Shown one piece after another: positions 10,260 to 20,740 of a stretch of DNA of 64,000 bases. Location of the stretch: the NCBI RefSeq assembly GCF_001713375.1, contig NZ_CP016449.1, forward strand, positions 3,286,001-3,350,000, written 5' to 3'. Source of the DNA: Hydrogenophaga sp. RAC07 (GTDB taxonomy: Bacteria; Pseudomonadota; Gammaproteobacteria; Burkholderiales; Burkholderiaceae_C). Made by a program: the position numbers and the translations under genes. The notes below the pieces were generated by a model. That model worked only from the letters and a program-made list of their open reading frames with translations, made no database searches and was not told the DNA's origin. Position 1 is the first letter of the stretch; each line of letters begins with the position of its first letter.

Positions 10260-10892
10260 TCAAGGCGCCGGCTTGAAGGAATTGAGCTCACTGACCGTGT
10301 GGGTCCACAGCTGGCCACCCCGGAAATCCTTGTACTCGGATTTCACCACCCGACCAATCGACGGCGCATGCCAGCGCACCTCGGACATGCGGATGGCACC
10401 CGACCAGGAAACGCCGTTGATCCACCCTCCAGACTCGATCTTGAAGGTGTCGAACTCGCCGGCCGGCGTTTTCACTTTCTCGCGCGCCACCACCTTGAAC
10501 TCAAGATCGGTCTTGCTTTTGGCGTTGTTGCCCTCGCCCACGAAGCTGGATTTCCAGCCATCGCCCACCACCAGCGGGAATTTGAAGCCCGCGATCGGTG
10601 GGTCGAAACGCGTGCCACTGGCGCCGGAGACCACCGTGCCCCAATCCAGGGTGACGACGCTTTCCATTTCAGGCGGATTGCGGATGGGTCTGACGTGGCT
10701 GCTCTTGATGTGCGTCTGATCCACCGACGTGACGGTGACGGTCTCGTCGAACATGCGCTTGTCCGCTCACTGTTCGACCGCGTAAACCGCGACATCACCC
10801 ACCTTCGCCACCGGCCTGCTCACCCCGTCGACCTGCGCCCACGCGCTGGCAGAAACCAAAGCCACGACCATCCAGCCCATTTGCTTGACCAT
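10260..10892 (-). pseudogene. Secreted hypothetical protein gene interrupted by one in-frame TGA
   Basis: The frame starting at ATG 10892 encodes a signal peptide (MVKQMGWMVVALVSASAWAQ) and about 20 mature residues ending in VYAVEQ. It then meets TGA (10769-10767, minus strand) and continues in the same frame, ADKRMFDETVTVTS, for another 168 codons to 10260. An AGGAG ribosome site precedes the ATG. A single CGA-to-TGA change would explain the break, since the flanking protein sequence is continuous. The downstream part could start only at ATG 10754 and would lack an export signal. No named domain is recognised; the intact product would be about 210 residues and periplasmic or outer-membrane associated. 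A sequencing error is possible. Confidence 0.7.
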
Positions 10893-11021
10893 GATGCGCT
10901 CCTGTCGAGGTGCTGCACGGTGCCAGCCCACAGCGGGCCAAACATGCCGTTCGCGTAACTCCACACAGAGTAAGAGAAATCCCTCGCCAGAACACTCCCC
11001 CATTTTGGGGAAACGCCGAGG

Positions 11022-12115
<1,094 letters not shown>

Positions 12116-12119
<4 letters not shown>

Positions 12120-13090
12120 GCCGAAGCCCCTGCGTCGGCATGCAGCCAGCAAGCAGCACGCGTGGCACCCGCCATCAACAGGTCGGGCCGGTCCACGTGG
12201 CAGCGGTCGAACACCTTTTCACAGCGCGGGTTGTAGGCGCAGCCGGCCGGGATCGCATTGAGGCGCGGCATCGCGCCGTCGATCTGGTGCAGGCGTTCGC
12301 GGTCCATGCTCATGTCGGGAATGCAGGCCATCAGGCCCTTGGTGTACGGGTGGGCCGGGTGGTTGATGACTTCGTGCACCGGGCCGATCTCGGCAATGCG
12401 CCCGGCGTACATCACGGCCACGCGGTCGCAGGTTTCGGCGATCACACCCATGTCGTGCGTGATCAGCATCACCGCAGCGCCGCGCTGTTTGCAGATGGTC
12501 TTGAGCAGCGTGATGATCTGCGCCTGGATGGACACGTCGAGCGCGGTGGTGGGTTCGTCGGCCACGATGAGCTGCGGCTCGGCAGCGAGTGCGAGTGCAA
12601 TCACCACCCGCTGGCGCATGCCGCCGCTGAACTGGTGCGGAAAGTGGTCGATGCGCTGCTCGGCCGCCGGGATGCCCGTGTCTTTCAGCAATTCGATGGC
12701 GCGTGTGCGCGCTTCGGCCTGGCTGACCGGCAGGTGCGTGGTGATGGTCTCGATGAGTTGGCGGCCCACCGAGTACAACGGGTTGAGCGAGGTCAGCGGA
12801 TCTTGGAAGATCGCGCCGATCTTGCGCCCGCGCACCTTGCGCATCTCTTCGTGGGGCAGGTTGTCGATGCGCTGGCCGTGCAGCAGGATCTCGCCAGAAG
12901 CCACGCGCCCCGGTGGTTCGAGCAGGCCGATGATGGAAGCACCGGTGAGCGACTTGCCTGCGCCGGACTCGCCCACCACGCCGAGGATTTCACCCGGTGC
13001 GATGTCGAAGGAAATCTCGTCAAGCGCCCGCAGCGTGCCGCGGCGGCCGGGAAATTCGACGACGAGGTTTTTGACTTGAAGAAGGCTCAT
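12116..13090 (-). CDS. Peptide ABC transporter ATPase (DppD/OppD type)
   Basis: A 324-residue partner ATPase of the DppF-type subunit. It shows Walker [10 protein letters not shown], signature [15 protein letters not shown], Walker [14 protein letters not shown]-loop ITHDMGV, and the oligo_HPY tail with [14 protein letters not shown]. The two ATPases form a heterodimer on the cytosolic side of the permeases. Its ATG lies 3 bases after the permease stop. Confidence 0.95.
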
Positions 13091-13093
13091 GTT

Positions 13094-14005
13094 TTATCGG
13101 AGTCGCGGGTTCAATGCATCGCGCAGCCAGTCGCCGAGCAGATTCACGCTGAGTGCGATCAGCACCAGCATGGCGCCGGGGAAGATGGTGATCCACCACT
13201 CGCCGGAGAACAGATAGTCGTTGCCCACGCGGATCAGCGTGCCCAGCGACGGGGAGGTGGGCGGCGCCCCGACGCCCAGAAAGGACAGCGTGGCCTCGGT
13301 GATGATGGCCGTGGCCACCTGAATCGTGGCCAGCACCAGCACCGGCCCCATGACATTGGGCAGCACATGGCTGCGCATGATCCGCAGCGGCGCCACGCCG
13401 GTCACGCGCGCGGCCTGCACATATTCCTTGTTGCGTTCCACCAGCGTGGAGCCGCGCACGGTGCGCGCGTACTGCACCCACCCGGTGAGCGTGATCGAAA
13501 TGATGAGCACACCGAAGGCCAGGGCGTCATGCGCGTTGGGAAACAGCGCGCGGCCCACACCGGCAATGAGTAGCGCCACAAGGATGGAAGGAAACGACAG
13601 CATCACGTCGCACAGGCGCATGAGCACAGCGTCGACCCAGCCACCCAGGAAGCCGGCAGCCAGACCAAACGACACGCCGATGAACACCGACAGCACCACC
13701 GAGGCCAGACCCACCGCCAACGAGATACGCGCGCCGTACATCAGCGCCGACAGGATGTCGCGGCCCTGGTCGTCGGTGCCCAGCAGGAAATTGCGCGACC
13801 CCTCGGGACTCCACGCAGGCGGCAGGCGAGCGTTGGAGAGTTCCAGCGTGGCGAGATCAAACGGGTTGTGCGGTGCGACCCAAGGCGCAAACACGGCGCA
13901 GAAGACGCAGATGAACGCAATCACCGCCGCCACGATGGCGGTGGGTGAGGTTCGGAAGCTGTGGCCGACATCGCTGTCGAACCAGCGGTGCAGAAGAGAA
14001 GTCAA
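13094..14005 (-). CDS. Peptide ABC transporter permease (DppC/OppC type)
   Basis: A 303-residue BPD_transp_1 inner-membrane permease. The first hydrophobic segment is at about residues 20-45 (AVIAFICVFCAVFAPWV), followed by the OppC N-terminal region with GTDDQGRDILSALMYGARISL and further segments to the end. The EAA-like ATPase contact loop is EYVQAARVTGVAPLRIMRSHVLPN. It lies downstream of a receptor gene and the palindromic repeat cluster at 14051-14130. Confidence 0.93.
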   Translation of the reverse strand: MTSLLHRWFDSDVGHSFRTSPTAIVAAVIAFICVFCAVFAPWVAPHNPFDLATLELSNARLPPAWSPEGSRNFLLGTDDQGRDILSALMYGARISLAVGLASVVLSVFIGVSFGLAAGFLGGWVDAVLMRLCDVMLSFPSILVALLIAGVGRALFPNAHDALAFGVLIISITLTGWVQYARTVRGSTLVERNKEYVQAARVTGVAPLRIMRSHVLPNVMGPVLVLATIQVATAIITEATLSFLGVGAPPTSPSLGTLIRVGNDYLFSGEWWITIFPGAMLVLIALSVNLLGDWLRDALNPRLR

Positions 14006-14050
14006 CGTGAATTCCTAAGAGTGCATCGAGTGAGAGAGCGCCAGCCCAAG

Positions 14051-14130
14051 GCTCGCGAGGGTCCGGCTCCGCCGGCCCCAGCGAGCGTCCCCCCACCGGG
14101 GGGAAGCCGCCGCAGGCGGCGCAGGGGGGC
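14051..14130. repeat. Three-hairpin palindromic repeat cluster (family 2)
   Basis: Three stem-loops lie in tandem: GCTCGC/GCGAGC (14051-14056 with 14081-14086) enclosing CCGGC/GCCGG, then TCCCCCC/GGGGGGA (14088-14094 with 14098-14104), then GCCGCC/GGCGGC (14106-14120). It starts 2 bases after the receptor stop and precedes dppC-like translation by 45 bases. The position and form match REP-type intercistronic elements. From memory, similar sequences are scattered through Comamonadaceae genomes. Confidence 0.8.
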
Positions 14131-14132
14131 TT

Positions 14133-15710
14133 CTATTTCACGGACATGTAGCGGAATGGCATGAAGTTGTCGGCCATCTGGACCAAGGTCACGTTGCTCG
14201 CCACGCCCCAGGCCAGCGCCTGCTGGTGCAGCGGCAGGTGGCCAATGTCGTCGGAATGCAGCTTGAAAGCCTGCTTGATGAGGGCGTCGCGCTTGGCCTT
14301 GTCGGTTTCCGACTGGATCTGCACGGTGAGCTCGTCCAGCTTGGGATTGCAGTACGCACCCAGGTTGAACTGGCCGCTGCCCTTGTCGTCCACGCAGCGC
14401 ATCAGCGCATTCAGGGCGTTGTGCGAGTCGTAGGTACCCGGCGTCCAGCCCAGCATGTAGAAGCTGGTGTCGCGCTTGAGGATCTTGGGGAAGTAGGTGC
14501 CCTTGGTCTCGGCCTGCAGTTGGATCTTCACACCCACCCGCGCAAGGCTGGCTGCCACCGCCTGGCAGACACCGGCATCGTTGACATAGCGGTCGTTCGG
14601 GCAGTTCATGGCCACCTCGAAGCCGTTGGGGTAGCCCGCCTCGGCGAGCAGCTTTTTCGCCGCGTCGGGGTCGTAGGGCAGGCGGGTGTTCATCGACTCG
14701 TCAAAGCCGTTGATGCCCGGGCCCACCATCAGCGCCGTGGGTTTGGAGGCGCCGCGCATCACGGTGCGCTGGATGCCGTTGATGTCGATCGCCTGGTAAA
14801 ACGCCTGGCGCACGCGCTTGTCCTTGAACGGGTTCTTGCCCTTCACGTTGGAGAACAGCAACTCGTCACGTTTCTGGTCCATGCCGAGAAAGATGGTGCG
14901 CAGTTCGGGGCCCTGCATCACCTTGCTCTTGCCGCTGGCGTTGATGCGCGCCACGTCCTGCAGGGGCACGGGCTCGATCACATCCACCTGGCCTGAGAGC
15001 AGCGCGGCCACGCGTGTGGAGTCGTTGCCGATGGGCGTGTACTCCACGTTGATGACATTGCCTTCGATCTTGCCCCAGTAGTTGCCGTTGCGAACGAAGC
15101 TGGTCTTGATGTTCGGTTGGCGCTCGCGCAGGCGGAACGGACCGGTGCCGTTGGCACGGAACGAAGCCGCGTTTTCAATGCCCTTGCGGCGGTCCACCGG
15201 ACGCGTGGCCTGGTTATCTTCAGACCATTTCTTGTTCATGATGAACAAGAGCGAAAGCACGTCGGGCAGGATCGGAAACGGGCCCTTGGTCTCGATCTCG
15301 ACCGCGAAGTCGTTGACCTTGCGGATCTCCTTCACGTCGTTGGTGTAGCTCTTCATGTCCGAGCCCTCACCTGAGGCACGCGCAAACGTGAACAACACGT
15401 CATCGGCAGTGAACGGAGCGCCGTCATGAAATTTCACGCCCTTGCGCAACTCAAACCGCCACACGCTGGGCGAGGTCTGCTTCCAGCTGGTGGCCAGTGC
15501 CGGCACGAGACCCAGGTTGCGGTCGCGGCCCACCAGCGGTTCGTAGACGTTGTTCGTCACGCTGAGCTGCAACGATTCGTTGAGCGAGTGAGGGTCCATG
15601 GAGAGCGCGTCACCCTGGTTGCCGATGCGGATGGTCTGGGCCTGGGCAGAGCCCATGGTGAACACAGCGGCCATCACGAGGCCCGTGACCAGCGTCTTGT
15701 TGAACTTCAT
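14133..15710 (-). CDS. Peptide ABC transporter substrate-binding protein 1 (SBP_bac_5)
   Basis: A 525-residue periplasmic receptor of the DppA/OppA family. The signal peptide MKFNKTLVTGLVMAAVFTMGSAQA ends in a typical AQA cleavage site. The mature protein opens QTIRIGNQGDALSMDPHSLNE and carries the SBP_bac_5 blocks VWRFELRKGVKFHDGAPFTADDV and YDPDAAKKLLAEAGYPNGF. Its ATG overlaps the TGA of the M20 gene (ATGA). It is the second receptor in this operon, only moderately similar to the first. The ligand could be a peptide or another amide-containing compound. Confidence 0.94.
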   Translation of the reverse strand: MKFNKTLVTGLVMAAVFTMGSAQAQTIRIGNQGDALSMDPHSLNESLQLSVTNNVYEPLVGRDRNLGLVPALATSWKQTSPSVWRFELRKGVKFHDGAPFTADDVLFTFARASGEGSDMKSYTNDVKEIRKVNDFAVEIETKGPFPILPDVLSLLFIMNKKWSEDNQATRPVDRRKGIENAASFRANGTGPFRLRERQPNIKTSFVRNGNYWGKIEGNVINVEYTPIGNDSTRVAALLSGQVDVIEPVPLQDVARINASGKSKVMQGPELRTIFLGMDQKRDELLFSNVKGKNPFKDKRVRQAFYQAIDINGIQRTVMRGASKPTALMVGPGINGFDESMNTRLPYDPDAAKKLLAEAGYPNGFEVAMNCPNDRYVNDAGVCQAVAASLARVGVKIQLQAETKGTYFPKILKRDTSFYMLGWTPGTYDSHNALNALMRCVDDKGSGQFNLGAYCNPKLDELTVQIQSETDKAKRDALIKQAFKLHSDDIGHLPLHQQALAWGVASNVTLVQMADNFMPFRYMSVK

Positions 15711-16987
15711 GCATCGCTCCTTGCGTGGTTGGAAAGTGGGGAAGTTGTCGGCACAGCTTTGTCCGTGGCTTCGGCCAGCGGCATGCCGTGTTCGACGAGG
15801 CCGGCATGCAGCGCAGCGCCAAGAGGCAGCACCTCGTCGTTGAAGTCGTAGCGGCTGTTGTGCAGATAGCAGCCGCCCATGCCGCTCTCCAGCCCCTGCC
15901 CCAGGCGCAGATAGGCGCCGGGTTTGGCCTGCAACATGAACGAAAAGTCTTCGGCCCCCATGCTCGGGTCCATGTTGCGGTCCACGTGGTCGTGGCCCAG
16001 CAGCTTCTGCGCCACGTCGGCCGCAAAGCGCGCCTCTGCAGCGCTGTTGATGGTGGCCGGGTAGATGCGTTCGTACTTCACGTGCGCCGCGGCACCCAGG
16101 CCCAGCGCCACACCCGAACACACCTCTTGCAGGCGCTGCTCGATCATGTTCTGCACTTCGGCGTTGAAGGTGCGCACCGTGCCCACCAGCGTGGCCTTGC
16201 CGGGCATCACGCTGAAAGCCCCCATGTCGCCGGCCTGCATGGCGCAGATGCTGATGACCGCGCTGTCGATGGCGCGCACGTTGCGCGAGACGATGCTCTG
16301 CACCGCGGTGATGATGTGGGCCGACACCAGCACCGGGTCCACCGTCTGGTACGGGTGCGCGCCGTGGCCGCCCTTGCCGGTGACCTCGATCGTGATGCGG
16401 TCGGCCGAGGCCATCATCGGCCCGGGGTTCACGCCCACGGTGCCGGGCTTCATCTGAGGCCAGTTGTGCATGCCGTAAACCGACTGCACCGGGAAGCGCT
16501 CGAACAGCCCGTCTTCGATCATCGCCTTGGCGCCGGCGAAGCCTTCTTCGCCAGGCTGGAAGATCAGCACCGCCGTGCCGTCAAACTGGCGCGTTTCGGC
16601 CAAATAGCGCGCGGCGCCGACCAACATGGTGGTGTGACCGTCGTGGCCGCAGCCGTGCATCATCCCGGGCTTGGTGGACTTCCAGGCGAAGTCGTTGTGC
16701 TCGGTCATGGGCAGCGCGTCCATGTCGGCACGCAGGCCGATCATGCGGCCGCTCGCGCGGCGCTGACCGTGGATGACCGCCACCACACCGGTCTTGCCGA
16801 TGCCGGTGTGGATCTCGTCCACACCACACACCTTGAGCGACTCCACCACACGTTGCGCGGTGTAGTGTTCTTCAAAGCCGATTTCGGGGTGGGCGTGCAG
16901 GTCGCGCCGCAGCGCGGTGAGTTCGGGGTGAAAGGCGGCGATGTGTGCGAACGCACGACCGTGGGCCTTGATGCGGGGGGTCAACAT
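15707..16987 (-). CDS. M20 family amidohydrolase (hippurate hydrolase-like)
   Basis: A 426-residue metal-dependent peptidase/amidohydrolase of the M20D type. Metal and catalytic motifs are visible: LRADMDALPM, HGCGHDGHTTML, the Glu pair in QPGEEGFAGAKAMIEDG, and GKGGHGAHPYQTVDPV of the dimerisation domain. It has no signal peptide and should act in the cytosol. Sitting between the permease and receptor genes of a peptide importer, it probably cleaves the imported compound (an N-acyl amino acid, hippurate-like amide or dipeptide); that is inferred from context. It starts 12 bases after the permease stop and overlaps the next gene. Confidence 0.93.
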   Translation of the reverse strand: MLTPRIKAHGRAFAHIAAFHPELTALRRDLHAHPEIGFEEHYTAQRVVESLKVCGVDEIHTGIGKTGVVAVIHGQRRASGRMIGLRADMDALPMTEHNDFAWKSTKPGMMHGCGHDGHTTMLVGAARYLAETRQFDGTAVLIFQPGEEGFAGAKAMIEDGLFERFPVQSVYGMHNWPQMKPGTVGVNPGPMMASADRITIEVTGKGGHGAHPYQTVDPVLVSAHIITAVQSIVSRNVRAIDSAVISICAMQAGDMGAFSVMPGKATLVGTVRTFNAEVQNMIEQRLQEVCSGVALGLGAAAHVKYERIYPATINSAAEARFAADVAQKLLGHDHVDRNMDPSMGAEDFSFMLQAKPGAYLRLGQGLESGMGGCYLHNSRYDFNDEVLPLGAALHAGLVEHGMPLAEATDKAVPTTSPLSNHARSDA

Positions 16988-16999
16988 GTCGGTTCGGTT

Positions 17000-17980
17000 T
17001 CAGTGGCCACCGGATTTTTCAACGCGCAAGCGCGGGTCGACCGCAAAGTACAGCAGGTCCACGATCAGGTTGATCACCACGAAGATCAATGCGATCAGGC
17101 ACAGGTAGGCGGCCATCACGGGAATGTCGGCAAACGTCACCGCCTGAATGAACAACAGCCCCATGCCGGGCCACTGGAACACCGTCTCGGTGATGATGGC
17201 AAACGCGATCAGGCCTCCGAGCTGCAGCCCCGTGATGGTCATCACCGGCACCAGCGTGTTTTTCAGCGCATGGCCGAAGTGCACAGCGCGATCGGTCAGG
17301 CCGCGGGCGCGGGCGAACTTGATGTAGTCGGTGCGCAGTACCTCCAGCATTTCAGCGCGCACCAGCCGCATGATCAGCGTGAGCTGGAAGATCGCCAGCG
17401 TGATGGCCGGCAAGGTGATGTGCAGCCATCCTTTGGCTGTCAGCAAGCCGGTGGACCACCAGCCCAGCTGGATCACGTCGCCCCGACCAAAGCTGGGAAA
17501 CCAGCCCAGGTTCACCGCGAACACCAGGATCAGCAGGATGCCGATGAGGAAGGTGGGCAGCGACACGCCGAGCAGCGACACGGTCATGAACAACTGGCTC
17601 ATGAAGGTGCCCCGTTTGAGTGCGGCGTACACCCCCATCGGGATCCCCACCGCCAGCGCCAGCACCGCAGCCACGGTGGCCAGTTCCAGCGTGGCCGGCA
17701 GGCGCTCGGCGATCAGGCGGGACACCTTGGCACCCTGGCGCAAGCTCAGCCCGAATTCGCCCTGCACCGCATTGGCCAGGAAATGCCAGAACTGCACGAA
17801 GAAAGGTTGGTCCAGACCGAGGTCGGCGCGCAACTCGCGGATCTGATCGGCGGTGGCGTCCTGCCCCAGCAAAAACACCACCGGGTCGCCCACGTATTGA
17901 AAGAGCATGAAAGCGATCAGCGCGACGCTGGCCATGACGATCACGGCTTGCGCCAACCGCCGGAGAATGAATGCAAACAT
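17000..17980 (-). CDS. Peptide ABC transporter permease (DppB/OppB type)
   Basis: A 326-residue BPD_transp_1 permease beginning MFAFILRRLAQAVIVMASVALIAF, the usual DppB opening with the first membrane segment at residues 8-30. Several further hydrophobic segments follow, and the ATPase contact loop is DYIKFARARGLTDRAVHFGHALKN. It pairs with the DppC-type permease about 3 kb downstream, an unusual separation because a receptor and a hydrolase gene lie between them. Confidence 0.94.
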   Translation of the reverse strand: MFAFILRRLAQAVIVMASVALIAFMLFQYVGDPVVFLLGQDATADQIRELRADLGLDQPFFVQFWHFLANAVQGEFGLSLRQGAKVSRLIAERLPATLELATVAAVLALAVGIPMGVYAALKRGTFMSQLFMTVSLLGVSLPTFLIGILLILVFAVNLGWFPSFGRGDVIQLGWWSTGLLTAKGWLHITLPAITLAIFQLTLIMRLVRAEMLEVLRTDYIKFARARGLTDRAVHFGHALKNTLVPVMTITGLQLGGLIAFAIITETVFQWPGMGLLFIQAVTFADIPVMAAYLCLIALIFVVINLIVDLLYFAVDPRLRVEKSGGH

Positions 17981-17997
17981 CGTGGGTACAAATGAAG

Positions 17998-18029
17998 AGA
18001 GGGTCGCACCGCGGGGTGAACGACCCTCT
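17998..18029 (-). repeat. Intercistronic hairpin after receptor 2
   Basis: AGAGGGTCG at 17998-18006 pairs perfectly with CGACCCTCT at 18021-18029, and an inner CACC/GGTG stem (18007-18010 with 18015-18018) extends it to 13 bp with a two-base bulge. It lies between the receptor stop (18045) and the permease start (17980). There is no T-run, so it looks more like an RNA-stabilising or partial-termination element. Confidence 0.75.
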
Positions 18030-18044
18030 GCCTATGGGCTGAAA

Positions 18045-19631
18045 TCAGTTTACCTTGATCAGGCGCCAGTCCAGCCGGTTGTCGGCGCGGTGCACCACGT
18101 CGATGTTCTTCTTCATCGCCCACGGAATCACCTGGTTGTGCAGCGGGATGTGCGCCACATCTTCGTTCTGCAAGGTCAGGGCTTTGGTCAGCAATTCGGT
18201 GCGCAGTTTCAGGTCGGTTTCCTTCTTGGTGCGCTCCACCAGCGCGTCCATCTGCGGGTTGCTGTAGCGGCCCACGTTGTAGTTGCCGTCACCGCCCGCG
18301 CCCACCGAACGCACCAGCGACTGCAGGCTGTAGAGCGCGTCGAACGTGGGTACGCCCCAGCCCAGCATGTAGATGCTGGCTTCATAGCGCTGGATCATCG
18401 GGAAGTAGGTCGACAGTGGCAGTGTGCGCAGCTTGGCCTTCACTCCGATGCGCGCCCACATGGCGGTGACCGCCTGGCAGATCTGCTCGTCGTTGATGTA
18501 GCGGTTGTTCGGGCAGGCAAAGTCCACCTCGAAGCCGTCTTTGTAGCCCGCGTCGGCCAGCAGTTTTTGCGCGGCGGCCACGTCAAACGGATAGCGCTTG
18601 TGCACCGCTTCCGTCCAGCCGTTCACCTGCGGAGCCACCAGCGCGCCGGTGGGCTGGCCCAGACCGCGCAGCGTCACGCGGGCGATGGTGTTCATGTCGA
18701 TGGCCTGGTAGAGCGCCTTGCGAACGCGCTGGTCTTTCAGCGGGTTCTTGCCCTTGATGTTGCTGCCCGGCAGTTCGTTGCGGAACTGGTCCATGCCGAA
18801 GAAGATGGTGCGGTTCTCAATCCCGTCGATCACCTTGAGCGTGCCCTCGGAACGCACCCGCGGCAGGTCTTGCGGGCTCGGGTCGAGCACGAGGTCCACC
18901 TCACCTGACAGCAGCGCTGCCATGCGTGTGGCCACCGCCTTCACAGGCGTGTAGATCACCTCGGTCACGTTGCCCTCGGATTTGCCCCACCAGTTGGCGT
19001 TGCGCGTGAGCACCATCTTCTGGTCGGGCTGCCACTCTTTCAACACAAACGGACCGGTGCCGTTGGCGTTGCGGTGGGCAAAGTTTTCATCTTGCGTCTT
19101 GATGTCTTTCGGCGAGGTCGAGTTGTTTTTCTCGGCCCAGGCCTTGCTCATCATGCGCAGCTCGGTGAGCTGGTTCAGCAGCACCGGGTTGGGGTCTTTG
19201 GTGAAGATGTCGATGGTGTTCGCATCCACCTTGACCACCTTGTCGATGCCCTGCGCATAAATGCCGAAGTTCGAGGTCTTGGTCATCGCGCGCTCGATCG
19301 AGAACACCGCGTCGTCGGCCGAGAAGGTGGATCCGTCGTGAAACTTCACGCCGGTGCGCAGGTTGAGGCGCAGTTGTGTCGGCGTGACCTGCTTCCAGGC
19401 GGTGGCCAGGATCGGCTCGGGCTTGAAGGTCTTGCTGTTGTAGTACACGAGCGACTCGTACACCGACGCGTGAATGCCGTTGGCCAGCGCGTTGTTCTGC
19501 GAATGGATGTCCCAGGTCGGGATGTCGCTGGCGCTGGTCCATTTGAAGGTCTTGGCCTGCAGGCCGCTGGCGGTCACCGCAAGAGCCAGCGACAAAGCGG
19601 CCACGCGGACATGGGAAAAGTTGGAATGCAT
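18045..19631 (-). CDS. Peptide ABC transporter substrate-binding protein 2 (SBP_bac_5)
   Basis: A 528-residue periplasmic receptor, first gene of the uptake operon. The signal peptide (MHSNFSHVRVAALSLALAVTASGLQA) is followed by the SBP_bac_5 fold with LNLRTGVKFHDGSTFSADDAVFS and FDVAAAQKLLADAGYKDGFEV. It shares layout with receptor 1 but differs enough to suggest a different ligand or affinity. A moderate ribosome site (AGGG) precedes the ATG. It is separated from the permease gene by a strong hairpin, which could allow excess receptor over membrane components. Confidence 0.94.
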   Translation of the reverse strand: MHSNFSHVRVAALSLALAVTASGLQAKTFKWTSASDIPTWDIHSQNNALANGIHASVYESLVYYNSKTFKPEPILATAWKQVTPTQLRLNLRTGVKFHDGSTFSADDAVFSIERAMTKTSNFGIYAQGIDKVVKVDANTIDIFTKDPNPVLLNQLTELRMMSKAWAEKNNSTSPKDIKTQDENFAHRNANGTGPFVLKEWQPDQKMVLTRNANWWGKSEGNVTEVIYTPVKAVATRMAALLSGEVDLVLDPSPQDLPRVRSEGTLKVIDGIENRTIFFGMDQFRNELPGSNIKGKNPLKDQRVRKALYQAIDMNTIARVTLRGLGQPTGALVAPQVNGWTEAVHKRYPFDVAAAQKLLADAGYKDGFEVDFACPNNRYINDEQICQAVTAMWARIGVKAKLRTLPLSTYFPMIQRYEASIYMLGWGVPTFDALYSLQSLVRSVGAGGDGNYNVGRYSNPQMDALVERTKKETDLKLRTELLTKALTLQNEDVAHIPLHNQVIPWAMKKNIDVVHRADNRLDWRLIKVN

Positions 19632-19689
19632 GGAGATACCCTGATCAGTGAAGACGAGCGAGAACTATGCAACAAACGTTCCCGCTGTC

Positions 19690-19723
19690 GATCCGGGGGT
19701 AACCCGCATCGCCACCCCGGATC
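19690..19723. terminator. Inverted repeat downstream of the DUF3047 gene
   Basis: GATCCGGGG at 19690-19698 pairs perfectly with CCCCGGATC at 19715-19723 over a 16-base loop, 12 bases after the DUF3047 stop. No T-run follows, so it is a possible rho-assisted terminator or operator for the downstream peptide operon. Confidence 0.4.
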
Positions 19724-19735
19724 TTCAGAGGCTTT

Positions 19736-20569
19736 TCAAGGCCTGCGTTCTTCGGCGACACGCAGCTCCAGCGGCCCATACCACGCGGTGAGCGCGCTGC
19801 GCGTGTTGTCGGTGTCGGTCATCAAGGCCACCACCCGCAGCGGGCCTGGCTCTTCGCCAAACACCAGTCGAAAATCGGCACGCACGTCGCGGACGTGGTC
19901 ACGCCACACGCCCACATCTCGGGTGCCACTGTCGAGCACCAGTTTGCGGATGCGATCGGTGCGCGGATTCACCACCACGGTGCCCGGCGCCTCCCGGTTG
20001 CCCCACACGTACACCAGCGTTGCATAGGGCAGTTCCTCACCCGTGATCAAGCGGCTCATTTCCGAGAGTCGGTGCATCTTTGGCGACCAGCGCGTGCGAT
20101 CGCCCTCGAACCCGAGCACGACGCCCACCGGCGAATCCGAGGCGTCGGCAGCCGCGAGATCCGCCCCCTCGGGCAGCGCGTCCACCCGCCACGAAAACGA
20201 GATGCGCCCCGGTTGGCTGAGCGTCGGTTCGAACTGGCGTCGAAAGATGCTCACCGAGCTGTCCGCTTTCACGCGAAGCGCGGGCCGGGCCAACACCTCC
20301 ACGGGTTCGAACACCACATGGCGCTTGCCCGGCAAGGCAAACGACTGCCAGTTCAACGCACTCGGCGGTGTGGTCAAGTGCCGCGCGGCCGCGTGGCTCA
20401 AGGCCACCTGCTGTGCGAAAGCGTGTCCTTCCCCGTCCCCCTCGGCCCGCTCAGGAGCTGCAGAACAGGCCACCAGCCCCACGATGAGCACCAGCCAGGC
20501 CTTGCGCCAACAAGCATTCTTGAAGTCATTGACAGGGCGAACAGGTGAAACGGCTCGGGATTGGGGCAT
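19736..20569 (-). CDS. DUF3047 domain-containing lipoprotein
   Basis: A 277-residue protein of the DUF3047 family, function unknown. A hydrophobic segment ends in a lipobox-like LVAC at residues 32-35, so it is probably a lipoprotein; the basic 30-residue lead-in is long for a signal peptide. The body contains the family blocks FSWRVDALPEGADLAAADASDSPVGV and LVYVWGNREAPGTVVVNPRT. It is monocistronic on its strand, upstream of the peptide transporter operon. No enzymatic motif is visible. Confidence 0.75.
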   Translation of the reverse strand: MPQSRAVSPVRPVNDFKNACWRKAWLVLIVGLVACSAAPERAEGDGEGHAFAQQVALSHAAARHLTTPPSALNWQSFALPGKRHVVFEPVEVLARPALRVKADSSVSIFRRQFEPTLSQPGRISFSWRVDALPEGADLAAADASDSPVGVVLGFEGDRTRWSPKMHRLSEMSRLITGEELPYATLVYVWGNREAPGTVVVNPRTDRIRKLVLDSGTRDVGVWRDHVRDVRADFRLVFGEEPGPLRVVALMTDTDNTRSALTAWYGPLELRVAEERRP

Positions 20570-20740
20570 GTTGTCAAATAACCAAATAGGCGTCTAAATC
20601 AAAACAAAAAATGCAGAAATGAATATTTTTAAATTACATTCCAAAACCGAAGCCTGCCATCAGGCTTCCACGGCAGATTCCATTTCCCCCTTCAACGATC
20701 CGGATCTGCCGCGTTCAAACCACTTCAACACGGAGGATTC
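20570..20740. other. AT-rich divergent intergenic region
   Basis: This 171-base gap between the DUF3047 and ComEA-like genes is much more AT-rich than its surroundings. It contains an 8-bp perfect hairpin (20649-20656 with 20661-20668) and a second 8-bp inverted repeat (20671-20678 with 20704-20711), both in the expected 5' leader of the ComEA-like gene. No confident promoter hexamers could be assigned. Confidence 0.45.

Noticed and set aside
10767..10769. Selenocysteine or programmed read-through at the TGA
   Set aside because: No SECIS-like structure is evident and there is no selenoprotein family match; a nonsense mutation is simpler.
15725..17995. 756-codon plus-strand frame opposite the M20 and permease genes
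   Set aside because: Spans two well-supported minus-strand genes and their junction; no motifs.
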